This document shows, in pieces, positions 1-8,742 of a stretch of 37,375 nt of DNA (positions are counted from its first letter, which is position 1; each line of letters begins with the position of its first letter). The notes under the pieces are model-generated. The model did no database searches. It saw only the letters and a program-made list of their open reading frames with translations, and was not told the origin of the DNA. The DNA comes from an uncultured Lachnospiraceae bacterium (GTDB lineage Bacteria; Bacillota; Clostridia; Lachnospirales; Lachnospiraceae). The translations under genes and the position numbers were made by a program. The DNA is taken from assembly GCA_905236705.1 (NCBI GenBank), contig CAJOOZ010000111.1, forward strand, positions 1 to 37,375, written 5' to 3'.

Positions 1-426
1 GCGCAGCTGGAACCGGTTCTGGATATATACAATGAGTATGTACAGACCAAAGCGGATAATGATTATCTGAATGCTGTATATGCGCAGACCCAGAATAACA
101 ATGCGCAGTTGAAGGAGACCATAGAAGAGCTGGAAGAGAAGATGCCCAGCAATATCGAAGTGAATACACTTGCCGTAACACCCGAGACGCTGGCGCTGAC
201 ATTCAGAGTCAAGACCAAGGAAGAAGTGGCAATGGCCATCATGCAGTTGAGGACCTTCAGGAGCTTCTCCAATGTGGCGGTTGCATCTCTTAATGAAGTG
301 CATGATGAAGAGAGCGGAGATGTATATGTTGAGTCGCAGGCTCTCTGCACTTATGGTATAAATCCTTGGCTGGAACCTGAAGAGGGCGAGCAGGAAGCAC
401 CTGCGGAAGAAGCGGCAGCTGAGTGA
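1..426 (+). CDS. PilN-like pilus assembly protein (C-terminal part, 5' end outside window)
   Basis: An open frame runs from base 1 to the TGA at 424-426, leaving 141 residues of a protein that begins upstream. What remains is a Gln/Glu/Asn-rich helix of about 50 residues, probably coiled coil, then a small domain with alternating strands and a helix (from 'MPSNIEVNTLAV' onward), and an acidic Glu/Ala/Pro tail. This is the layout of the periplasm-facing part of PilN/GspL-type proteins, which pair with PilO/GspM to link the inner-membrane platform to the pilus. The N-terminal membrane segment is not visible. The call rests on fold pattern and on the next gene being PilO-like. The stop overlaps the run-up to the next gene, so the two are probably translationally coupled. 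A generic alignment-subcomplex protein is the fallback call. Confidence 0.6.
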   Translation, partial: AQLEPVLDIYNEYVQTKADNDYLNAVYAQTQNNNAQLKETIEELEEKMPSNIEVNTLAVTPETLALTFRVKTKEEVAMAIMQLRTFRSFSNVAVASLNEVHDEESGDVYVESQALCTYGINPWLEPEEGEQEAPAEEAAAE

Positions 427-440
427 GGGAGGACGGAAAG

Positions 441-1259
441 ATGAATAAAAACAGTGTAGGAATTTTATTGGCAGTACTTGGAATCGGAGCGGCTGTCGTG
501 GGATATTTCGTAATCTTCCAGAATTTCACCGACAAAAAGGATCAGCTGGCGACGGCGAATGCATCATTGCAGACTGAGGTGGATCATCTGCAGGATCTGG
601 CAGATCACAAGCAGGAATATCTGGACGAGACAGCCAACATGAAGGCACAGGATGATGAGATTATTGCACAGTTCCCTGTAGAAGTCAGGACTGAAGATGA
701 GATCATGTATCTGAGAAACAGTGAAAATGCTTTCGGGGTTTATGTGAGTGCGATTTCGATGCCTGAAGCAAACGTGGTTGAGGTCGCAAGACCCGAGCCC
801 GAAGTGGCAGAGGCAGGCGACAATGGAACTGAGGAAGCGGCTGAAGCGACGGAAGACGGAGAGGTTGTCGAGGATACCGCTGAGGAAGCGGCTCCCGCAG
901 CACCCCAGATCCTGCTGTATCAGACTCCCGTATCCTGCAATCTGGATACATCTTATGCGTCCATAAAGGATATGATTCATGCCATTGTTTCCGATGTAGA
1001 TAACAAAAAGTCCTTTGAAAATCTGGCACTTAATTTTGATTCACAGACCGGTGCTTTGACAGGCTCTATGAGCTACAGTATGTATTCCCTGACCGGTACG
1101 GACAAATCTTATGTTGAGCCTTCTGTACCCGGTGTAGCGATCGGTACAAACGATATCTTTAATACGACACAGAGAAGTATCGAGCTCGCAGCCCAGAAAC
1201 AGGCGGCTGCGGCAGCAGCGGCAGCCAATGCGGCGGCAGAGGCAAACGAAGGGCAGTAA
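441..1259 (+). CDS. PilO-like pilus assembly protein
   Basis: This is a 272-residue bitopic protein with a short cytoplasmic start, one hydrophobic segment (about residues 5-28) and a helical, probably coiled-coil stretch (about 30-75). A strand-rich domain follows, interrupted by a very acidic Glu/Ala/Pro insert (about 110-150). The tail is an alanine-rich helix with a run of eight Ala. That order matches PilO/GspM-type alignment proteins, which partner PilN. I chose ATG 441 over an in-frame GTG at 423 because GGAGGA at 428-433 sits 7 bases upstream of it, and because the GTG would add charged residues before the membrane segment. The acidic insert and Ala tail are not typical of Gram-negative PilO, so the family call is by architecture and context rather than a recognised motif. 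Confidence 0.6.
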   Translation: MNKNSVGILLAVLGIGAAVVGYFVIFQNFTDKKDQLATANASLQTEVDHLQDLADHKQEYLDETANMKAQDDEIIAQFPVEVRTEDEIMYLRNSENAFGVYVSAISMPEANVVEVARPEPEVAEAGDNGTEEAAEATEDGEVVEDTAEEAAPAAPQILLYQTPVSCNLDTSYASIKDMIHAIVSDVDNKKSFENLALNFDSQTGALTGSMSYSMYSLTGTDKSYVEPSVPGVAIGTNDIFNTTQRSIELAAQKQAAAAAAAANAAAEANEGQ

Positions 1260-1283
1260 AGAGAACAATAATAACGATCATCA

Positions 1284-1310
1284 GGGCAAGGACCTTGCGG
1301 GTTTTTGCCC
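1284..1310 (+). other. overlapping inverted repeats, possible attenuator
   Basis: In the 84-base gap between the PilO-like gene and the first pilin gene, GCAAG (1286-1290) can pair with CTTGC (1294-1298), followed by GGG and five T. The outer GGGCAA (1284-1289) can instead pair with TTGCCC (1305-1310). The two hairpins are mutually exclusive. This could be a weak terminator or attenuator that lowers pilin expression, or simply a processing site. The stem is short, so confidence is low. Confidence 0.25.
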
Positions 1311-1343
1311 ATGATTGGTTATTTCAGACAAGAGGATGACTCC

Positions 1344-2777
1344 ATGAAGAAAATGCGCAAAGGAAAAAAGAATAAAGGTTTTACATTGGTGGAGCTGATC
1401 ATTGCAGCTGCGATCATGGCGATTATCGTGGCTCCGCTTCTGGGCAATTTTGTTCAGTCGGCCAAGATCAACCAGAAGGCTCGTGAGAATCTGAACGGTA
1501 TGAATATGGCGCAGGATTTCATGGAAGGAATTGCTTCATATACCGGAGATGAAGTTATCAATATGTTTGAGAGCGGAGCTTCGCTGTCCGGGACGATCCT
1601 TCCGGCTACTACGGCATACAGCTCTCATGGAGATATTGATGCTGCGGGCAATGTTTCTTTTGAGTCAGCCGGCGGCACTGCTACCGGTACACCCGTGTAC
1701 TCACAGGAGAGAACCTATGATGCGACCAATCATATATCCCGCACACCTGTTGCAGCTGATGAATATCATTTTTTTGTAAAAGGCGTGCAGATGGGTGGAC
1801 ATACATACGATTATGATGTCAAATTGAAATCCATCATCAAAAATAAAAAGGCGCAGGCATCAACGATCGATAAGACTTATGATGCTGTTTATTCCGCCCC
1901 TGAGGCATTTCAGGAATCCATTAATGACCCTATTAAGGGGTTCGTCAGGAATGGTGCATCGCCGACGGATCTGACGGGGCGTGTAAAACGCCGCATTACT
2001 GTTCGCATCAAGGTAGAGGATCATGCTGACGCCGATCCGGACAATGATGAATATCCGGTCACGGTGACGGATGAGTTTGTGGCCGAAGGCGTTGCGGGGC
2101 TTTCAGGTACGGGTAGCATCTATCAGGTTACAGATGAAACCAATATTTTTGCAAATGCGGCAGCAAAACAACCTGAGAGCGTATATATCTATTATCCCGC
2201 ATCCATTGAGGGAACGGCCAGTGTTGCCAGTGAAGAGTTTTGGATTGAGAATAAGACCAATAATGATGTGAACGTATTTCTGATCAGACAAAAGAACATA
2301 ACTCCAGTATACAACTCTGTAGGCAGTGCGAGTGTGTATGTGAGTGATGAGGGAAGTGACGGTAAGCTGCATACCTATCTGATTACCAATGCCAGATTCG
2401 ATTTAAACCATAATTTCAGTGAGAACCTGAGAACCAAAAATGAGAGCGGTCAGTCAAATGATGATGAATATCTGGCGGACATGTATGGTATTACCTATAA
2501 TGTGACCGAAGGTAAGTATGAGTGGCCGTCAACATCCTTTTATGATAAGAGCAAATGCGAATTTAAATACAGGCGGGGGACTGGACTGGCCGATGGAGCG
2601 GGATATCAGATCATTCAGGATACTGCAAACGGTGTCGTTCCGGCATATAATGACATCATTTCGGATGGGATCATGAAGAGAGATTCGGCTGCAGCTTTTG
2701 ATGTGGAGATTATTGTAAATGATGTCTCGAGGGGCAACAAAAAAGTGGCGTCTTACGAAGGGGCTTTATCCAATTGA
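1344..2777 (+). CDS. large type IV prepilin-like protein (GspI/PilV-like)
   Basis: This 477-residue protein has a class III (prepilin) signal. A 12-residue basic leader ends in Lys-Gly, followed by Phe-Thr-Leu-Val-Glu-Leu, which puts the conserved Glu at mature position 5 (E17). A hydrophobic helix runs to about residue 35. A prepilin peptidase would cut after G12. The helix continuing after the membrane part ('ENLNGMNMAQDF') resembles GspI/PilV. The remaining roughly 400 residues are a strand-rich extracellular region of no family I recognise, two to three times longer than usual for a minor pilin. ATG 1344 is preferred over the in-frame TTG at 1305 because AGAGG at 1331-1335 lies 8 bases upstream and it gives a normal prepilin leader. 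It is probably an initiating or tip pilin of the pilus. Confidence 0.75.
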   Translation: MKKMRKGKKNKGFTLVELIIAAAIMAIIVAPLLGNFVQSAKINQKARENLNGMNMAQDFMEGIASYTGDEVINMFESGASLSGTILPATTAYSSHGDIDAAGNVSFESAGGTATGTPVYSQERTYDATNHISRTPVAADEYHFFVKGVQMGGHTYDYDVKLKSIIKNKKAQASTIDKTYDAVYSAPEAFQESINDPIKGFVRNGASPTDLTGRVKRRITVRIKVEDHADADPDNDEYPVTVTDEFVAEGVAGLSGTGSIYQVTDETNIFANAAAKQPESVYIYYPASIEGTASVASEEFWIENKTNNDVNVFLIRQKNITPVYNSVGSASVYVSDEGSDGKLHTYLITNARFDLNHNFSENLRTKNESGQSNDDEYLADMYGITYNVTEGKYEWPSTSFYDKSKCEFKYRRGTGLADGAGYQIIQDTANGVVPAYNDIISDGIMKRDSAAAFDVEIIVNDVSRGNKKVASYEGALSN

Positions 2778-2824
2778 CCTGGGCAATATACAAGGTTTTA
2801 TTGAGTGAGAAAGGATGTAAACGG

Positions 2825-5485
2825 ATGATGACAGGACTAATGAAGCGGATCAATCAGCGGCGCAAAAAAGGAAATTCCGGTGCTGCGCTTATTATGGTTA
2901 TCATTGTGACGGCGTTTGTCGGAATGCTGGTTGCCATGGTTGTGTATATGGCTTACGGCAACTATCTGATGAAATATAATGATAAGATGGGCAAGGACAA
3001 TTTCTATTCCGCTGAACGTGTTCTGAGCATCATCAACGGACATCTTCAGGAAGAGTCTTCCAAATCCATGATGAATGCTTATTCCAATGCGCTTCAGACT
3101 GCCAATAATGCCGGCTCTACGCAGCTTGCCAATTATCAGTCAGGTTACATTGATGCGATCTATGACGAATTGCGGGATGCTGCGGATGCAGGTCACTGGA
3201 ATAAGAGCCTGCTGAGGGGATATGCGTCCGCCGAGAGTGTTCCCCTGGCCGCCACTCCGGGGGCATACGGAGCCTACATTGATGTCAGAGCAGGCGGAGA
3301 GAATCTGCTTGTAAAAGAGGATCAGAAGTCCGTTACTTTAAAGGATCTCCGCATTGTTTATACGGATGACCAGGGATATGTCTCCATAATCGAGACCGAT
3401 ATCGTAATGGTAACACCGGATATCTCCTTTGCGGCTGAGTCCAAATCTCTGCCTATTTCCGATTTCTCGCTTGTTGCGAATGAGAATCTTTATATTGATA
3501 CAGGTAAGGGCGGAACAGACAATGTCAAGATCAGTGGTGATGTCTACGCCGGTATGGAGGGCTTGAAGGTAGGAAATTCCACTACGGCTTCCTTCGAATC
3601 CGCGGATCCGACAGATGCGAGTCTGTCTTATAAACTGATCGCCAAAAACATTGATGTATCCAATTCCATCGCTGCGAATGAACTGAAGGTTGATACTCCT
3701 TATGAAACCTTTGTAAACAATATAAATCTTGATGCCGGTCATGCAACCCTGGGCGGCGTTATGAATGTGGGAGATGATCTGGAGATTTCGGGAGAGAGGT
3801 CCTCCGTCAAGCTCAAGGGCAGGTACATCGGTTACGGTGACAGCAACAGCTCATCCGACGTCAGCAGTTCGATTCTGATCAACGGTGCCGATACCAAATT
3901 GGATTTCTCGGAACTGGAAAAGCTGGTGATCTCGGGTTATGCTTTTGTGGGCGCCACCAAATATGATGCCAACTCTACCAGATACAATGCTGTATATGGA
4001 GCAAATGCATCGGATGATGATGACAAGATCGAGGATGTGGACGCTTACAATCAGACACTTGAAGAAAAGGGGACCAAGATCCCGCAGATCGATCCCGTGA
4101 CGGGTGAGTTGTTGCCGGGAGAGACGAATACGGGCAATCTGGATACAACTGTTTCGAATACTTCTAATCCCATGATGGGTGAGTCCATGGCATCCAAGGC
4201 GGAGCAGATGATCTATATGGTACCCGCAGAATGTATCGGTTATCTGAATGATCCTGCCACCATGTCAAGCGCTAACGGCGTTACGGTTCCCACCGTGCAG
4301 GTGCTCGGCAAGAATCCCATGACCGCCGCTGAATATGAGATGCTGACCAGGGATCTCAAGCAGGGCTACGGATGGGATGACTACAATACGATCGCAGCCC
4401 AGGTGCAGGCCGACACTACCATTGCGGCAGGAGACAAGGAGCGGGAGATCAGGGAGCGCAGGGCTGCCTGGGTGAAGGCCAACAGACAGTATATCCCCGT
4501 GGATCTGAATATCCTGACCAGCAAGATGCCCAATCTGCCGGCCAATTTTTTGAGCAATGAGTCCTACAAGGCTGTATACAGGAGAGTAAACGGTTCCGTG
4601 CTGGTATATCTGTATATTGATTTCGGTTCCGATGTCAGTCGTGCCAATACTTTCTACAGGGCATATTATGATTATGATTCAAAGTCATTGGAGAATTATA
4701 TCTCCTCTTATGTGGACAAGAACAACTTCAAGTGGAATGCAAACTGGAAGAGTAATCACGCAGTTAACGCGTTAGGCAAAAAGGTTGATTATAAAACTGC
4801 AGCGGCCAATCCGGATGTTGAGTCACTGCTGACGAACAGTAATATGTTCTTCTATGACAACCGCAGGAATCTGTCCCTGATGGAGGATACGGCTACGGGT
4901 ACAGACGCTTCCGCAACCATCGCTTCGGAGATGTACAATTACAGAGCGTCCAATACCAGAAGCTTCAATGGTCTTCTTTATCTGCTGGATGCATCCAAGG
5001 TGCCCAGTCAGGCGCAGAAGGAGAAGACGCTTTTTGAAAATCTGATCGATGAGAGCAAGCTGCCGACCGCTGAAGCTCCGAAAAGGCTGTATAATCAGAA
5101 GGTCGGAGGCGCTGCGGCCGGAGCAACTGATCCCATAGGAGTAGTGAAATACGGAGATTATACTTATCCCACTGAGGATGGTGATCAAATAAAGGTTATC
5201 GTTTCAACAAAGGATATCTATATAACGCAGGATTTTAACGGTCTTGCACTGGCCAAGGGAAATATTTATGTGTCTGCGGGCTGCAGCAAGATCAATGCTG
5301 ATAAGGCCAATGTGGACACGGTACTGAAACAAAAGACGGTAGCCGATGCTGTTAATGAGATGAAGGTTATCTTTTACGGTGCTGAGGTCGGTGATGATGC
5401 AGAGATCGACAACACGCGTGAGAGTGACGAAAATAAAGTAGTATTAAGTGATTACATTAATTATGAGAATTGGGTAAAGGAATAA
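2825..5485 (+). CDS. very large GspK/PilX-like pilin without +5 Glu
   Basis: This is an 886-residue protein with a basic leader (KRINQRRKKGNSG), a likely cleavage after G19, then Ala-Ala-Leu-Ile-Met and a long hydrophobic helix. Mature position 5 is Met (M24), not Glu, which is the hallmark of GspK/PilX proteins that cap the pseudopilus tip. Residues about 234-375 and about 797-815 contain short alternating strands with 'KISGDVYAG', 'LGGVMNVGDDLEISG' and 'LALAKGNIYVS'. This looks like a parallel beta-helix or bactofilin-type repeat (inference). GspK proteins are usually near 300 residues, so this one is nearly threefold longer. ATG 2825 has AAAGGA at 2810-2815, and the upstream in-frame TTG at 2774 is unlikely. 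The gene lies 47 bases after the previous pilin, in the same operon. Confidence 0.65.
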   Translation: MMTGLMKRINQRRKKGNSGAALIMVIIVTAFVGMLVAMVVYMAYGNYLMKYNDKMGKDNFYSAERVLSIINGHLQEESSKSMMNAYSNALQTANNAGSTQLANYQSGYIDAIYDELRDAADAGHWNKSLLRGYASAESVPLAATPGAYGAYIDVRAGGENLLVKEDQKSVTLKDLRIVYTDDQGYVSIIETDIVMVTPDISFAAESKSLPISDFSLVANENLYIDTGKGGTDNVKISGDVYAGMEGLKVGNSTTASFESADPTDASLSYKLIAKNIDVSNSIAANELKVDTPYETFVNNINLDAGHATLGGVMNVGDDLEISGERSSVKLKGRYIGYGDSNSSSDVSSSILINGADTKLDFSELEKLVISGYAFVGATKYDANSTRYNAVYGANASDDDDKIEDVDAYNQTLEEKGTKIPQIDPVTGELLPGETNTGNLDTTVSNTSNPMMGESMASKAEQMIYMVPAECIGYLNDPATMSSANGVTVPTVQVLGKNPMTAAEYEMLTRDLKQGYGWDDYNTIAAQVQADTTIAAGDKEREIRERRAAWVKANRQYIPVDLNILTSKMPNLPANFLSNESYKAVYRRVNGSVLVYLYIDFGSDVSRANTFYRAYYDYDSKSLENYISSYVDKNNFKWNANWKSNHAVNALGKKVDYKTAAANPDVESLLTNSNMFFYDNRRNLSLMEDTATGTDASATIASEMYNYRASNTRSFNGLLYLLDASKVPSQAQKEKTLFENLIDESKLPTAEAPKRLYNQKVGGAAAGATDPIGVVKYGDYTYPTEDGDQIKVIVSTKDIYITQDFNGLALAKGNIYVSAGCSKINADKANVDTVLKQKTVADAVNEMKVIFYGAEVGDDAEIDNTRESDENKVVLSDYINYENWVKE

Positions 5486-5498
5486 GCGGGGTATGACG

Positions 5499-6017
5499 AT
5501 GACAGAGGGAAAGAACCATAACAGAAAAAACGGCGGATATACGTTGGTCGAGTTGGTCGTGGTCATAGCGATCCTATCCGTACTGATCGGTCTCATCGGT
5601 TATAATATATCGGTGGTATGGTCCTTTAATGCCCGCGAGTGTTCCAAGAAGATTACAACGGACATTCAGTCCCTGAAGGTGACCACACTCTCCAAATCTG
5701 CGACTTTTGGCGATACCTATATGAAGGTGTACTATGACGGGAAAAATGTTATGCGCAAGTTCCACTACAAGGATGGTTCGGAAGAAGAGGAACAGATCGG
5801 CAAGAGAGTGAAGGTGTACTATGGAGATGGCACGGCTCTGACCGAGATAGGTACTGAAGGGGGCGGCGAGCTTACGATCACCTTCGACAGATCCTCGGGG
5901 GCGATCAAGGACAGTTCCGGAGCAGTTTCGGGCGTGAAGAAGATCGTGGTTGAGAGTGGTAAAACCTATACGATTGATGTGACGCCGCAGACCGGCAAGG
6001 TGAATCAGAAGTTGTAA
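5499..6017 (+). CDS. GspH/FimT-like minor prepilin
   Basis: This 172-residue prepilin has a leader ending in Gly-Gly (G12-G13), then Tyr-Thr-Leu-Val-Glu, placing Glu at mature position 5 (E18), followed by a Val/Ile-rich membrane helix. The C-terminal half has the GspH/FimT pattern: a strand 'ELTITFDRSSGAI', a Gly-containing turn, then 'TYTIDVTPQTGKV' at the end. Its length is normal for the family, unlike its neighbours. ATG 5499 is preferred over ATG 5493 because GCGGGG at 5486-5491 is 7 bases from 5499 but only 1 base from 5493. In known systems the GspH/FimU-type pilin connects the tip complex to the major pilin fibre. Confidence 0.75.
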   Translation: MTEGKNHNRKNGGYTLVELVVVIAILSVLIGLIGYNISVVWSFNARECSKKITTDIQSLKVTTLSKSATFGDTYMKVYYDGKNVMRKFHYKDGSEEEEQIGKRVKVYYGDGTALTEIGTEGGGELTITFDRSSGAIKDSSGAVSGVKKIVVESGKTYTIDVTPQTGKVNQKL

Positions 6018-6071
6018 TGGTAATATTAGTTGCGAGATTAAGGGATATGCGTTTACGGGAGGATATGTAGT

Positions 6072-8720
6072 ATGAAGAGAAGGAATGGCGGATTTACAAT
6101 CATGGAACTGATTGTAGCGATCGGTATTTTGGGATCGCTTACTGTCATGACGGCCGGACTGATGGATACTTCATCCGGTACATACCGCAACATCGGAACG
6201 GAGTCACAGCTTCAGTCCGAGGCACAGCTTGTTGCAAACGCGATCTCCGAGGTGATCATTGACGGAAAGAAGGTCGCCAAATTTACGGATACGGCGACTG
6301 TGGTTGACGGGGCAGGTTCTTTTGATAACTCCAATGCAGGCAATAACGGTGTCGGCGCTTTCATTCCGGTTTGGATCGATGACAATACGATCCGTATCAT
6401 TGCCAGAGATACGGCCAAGGACGAGGTTTATATGTTTGACTGTCCGGCAGTGGAAGATGCGGATGGAAATGTAAACGTGACGGCTCCTACCGAGGTTTCC
6501 CTGCTTGGTCAGCATGTTACGGCTTTCTCTGTGAATCTTGCCAGAGCAGCAGGTCCCAGGATCATTGATTATTCCATGACCTATGAAAAGGGTGGTAAGA
6601 GCTACAAGGGTGATTACCAGATCTTTATGCGAAACGGCGGCTCTGCTGCGACGGTTTCCGCAAATGAGGCGGTGGATGAGGCCAAGCTGATCAATGCTAC
6701 TGTATCCCCCAAGATCGTTTATATTGATGTTTATGATAAGAAACTGAAGGGAACCTATTATAAGGAAAGTCTTTTGACTGCTCCTTCCACTTTTGTAGGG
6801 GATCCTTCGATCGATCTGACAGCGACTGTATTACAGCAGGGCTTCGGTATTGCCGGTGATATGCTGCATGAATATAACTTGAACTGGTCATTGGGAGGCG
6901 GTGCGCCTGCAGCAGTGACCATGACCGGTGACAACACTGCTGCTATGAAGCTGCAATTTGATAATACTACCTTTGACTATTCCAATGATCTTACCGCATA
7001 CCAGTTCCAGGTGGATTTTGAAGCGGAGGGTATCACCAAGGAAGCAGGCACTGATGCAGCCGGCAATCCTGTATATACAACGACTGATACACAGGTCAAA
7101 TCGGATTATACGACGATTTATTTCCGTCTCTGCCGCAAGGTTGATGTCACTCCTGTGGTCAGCGCCAACATCAGTGAATGGGACGAGGCAAGATTTGTCG
7201 GTAGCGGTATGTATGCCAGTGGCGCAAGCAAGGTCAATGGGATCAATTATTATGCAAGACCCGACTCCACGATCACCATTACAGGTGTGTGCGACAGTCC
7301 GAATGTAGCGACCGACCAGCCTACCTGGAAGCTTGAGTACAGGCTGAGGACTGAGACGGATGCGGCTTACAGGGCTGTTCCCGCTTCCGTTGCCAGATTG
7401 GCGAATGCTGCAACGGCTGCCAATACCAATAGCATAAGGATCGGTTCATCAGCGACCAATGATATGGTATTCCGCGTTACTTGTACCTCTACTTTTGACG
7501 ACACGATATCAGGTAAATATGAGTTTGGTATCCAGCCTTCGATGAATGCCGGCGATACCGGCGGATTTTTCAGCCGTGGATATTATACCGATATGAATCA
7601 GCTGTTCAAGGATAACTGGACGCAGTACACGAGTCCTGACGGTCATGAGCTTTTCAAAACCCAGGGTGGAAATCCGCAGATTGATAGTCTGGTATACCTG
7701 AAATGCGAGGGGATCTACGGCAAGCTTTCCGGTCATGGTACTCCGGATATGGTCAAGATCACCTATGACACGGACGGAACGCCGCGGATGTATATCGATT
7801 ACCAGGCATTCCAGTTCAGCGGACAGGACAAGAATGATTTTTATAAATGGGGCTGTCAGCTCAAGTTCTATTATGGATACAAGGACACGTCAGGTAATTA
7901 TTATCTGAATACGACTGATTCGACCATCGTTGCCGATATGCGCTCGCATCTGCCTTCCGATAACCGGAGTGCAGCGATCGGTGTGGCCGACGGCGAATGT
8001 GTCTATAATCTGGGCGGTGTTTCCGTTTCCAAGATCACACCTGCAAGCGGATTTATACTCCTGAACAAAGGTGAGACTCAGAATGTGGGCATCAAGACGA
8101 ACTATTACAACATTATGCGTCCCGACGGCGGTAATTATTACCTGGGTGCATATCTGGGCGATATGACTACCAACGACAAGAGCAACAACCTGATCCAGCC
8201 CGGCAAGGGTGAGACTGATGCGTATTGTACGGTTGAAATGATCAGTGACTATGGTGATGTCAATAAATATGTTGAAAATGCCTATATCAGTCTGGGAGCC
8301 AAGAATACAAATGCGCAAAAGAATTTCCTGACAAAGCCCATGACACTCAGACTGACGGCCAATGATTTCTATACCATCAGTATGAGCGAGGAGGCTTCCT
8401 GGTCGGATTACACGCTGCTGATCTCCAATCTGATGGGCAGCGACGAGAAGACGACAGATGCGGAGGTATATTTCCCCGTACCGGATTATGACGCAGCGGG
8501 GAATTCGGCCTCATTCAGCGTGAATGGTGTAAATATGCAGTTCCCCAAAAAGAATAATGTATCGACCAATCCCGCAGGGGGAACCGAAATAACAGGAATA
8601 AACAAGAGCGGTACATCCATAAAGGGTAAATGCTATTATAACGGCAACCGCCTGTATCTGGAGTACAACGCCAAGAAATATGTATATGATTCTGTTTACA
8701 AGTGCTGGAAGCGCGCATGA
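6072..8720 (+). CDS. very large type IV prepilin-like protein (GspJ/PilW-like)
   Basis: This 882-residue protein has the shortest leader of the set, seven residues ending in Gly-Gly, then Phe-Thr-Ile-Met-Glu with Glu at mature position 5 (E12), and a hydrophobic helix. The stretch after it ('TESQLQSEAQLVANAIS') resembles the GspJ/PilW alpha-helical spine. The remaining roughly 800 residues are rich in Asp, Thr, Tyr and Gly, with predicted beta character and no family I can name; they look like several extracellular beta domains. GspJ/PilW proteins are usually 200-300 residues, so this is a strong enlargement. GGGAGGA at 6057-6063 lies 8 bases from ATG 6072. A tip or adhesive role is inferred from the operon. 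Confidence 0.7.
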   Translation: MKRRNGGFTIMELIVAIGILGSLTVMTAGLMDTSSGTYRNIGTESQLQSEAQLVANAISEVIIDGKKVAKFTDTATVVDGAGSFDNSNAGNNGVGAFIPVWIDDNTIRIIARDTAKDEVYMFDCPAVEDADGNVNVTAPTEVSLLGQHVTAFSVNLARAAGPRIIDYSMTYEKGGKSYKGDYQIFMRNGGSAATVSANEAVDEAKLINATVSPKIVYIDVYDKKLKGTYYKESLLTAPSTFVGDPSIDLTATVLQQGFGIAGDMLHEYNLNWSLGGGAPAAVTMTGDNTAAMKLQFDNTTFDYSNDLTAYQFQVDFEAEGITKEAGTDAAGNPVYTTTDTQVKSDYTTIYFRLCRKVDVTPVVSANISEWDEARFVGSGMYASGASKVNGINYYARPDSTITITGVCDSPNVATDQPTWKLEYRLRTETDAAYRAVPASVARLANAATAANTNSIRIGSSATNDMVFRVTCTSTFDDTISGKYEFGIQPSMNAGDTGGFFSRGYYTDMNQLFKDNWTQYTSPDGHELFKTQGGNPQIDSLVYLKCEGIYGKLSGHGTPDMVKITYDTDGTPRMYIDYQAFQFSGQDKNDFYKWGCQLKFYYGYKDTSGNYYLNTTDSTIVADMRSHLPSDNRSAAIGVADGECVYNLGGVSVSKITPASGFILLNKGETQNVGIKTNYYNIMRPDGGNYYLGAYLGDMTTNDKSNNLIQPGKGETDAYCTVEMISDYGDVNKYVENAYISLGAKNTNAQKNFLTKPMTLRLTANDFYTISMSEEASWSDYTLLISNLMGSDEKTTDAEVYFPVPDYDAAGNSASFSVNGVNMQFPKKNNVSTNPAGGTEITGINKSGTSIKGKCYYNGNRLYLEYNAKKYVYDSVYKCWKRA

Positions 8721-8742
8721 TCGTCTGAAGGAGTGAACAAAG

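Noticed and set aside
7932-7939. GCCGATAT, the exact sigma-D -10
   Set aside because: It lies within a pilin gene with no TAAA 15 bases upstream; likely chance. The same applies to GCCGATAA at 24559-24566.
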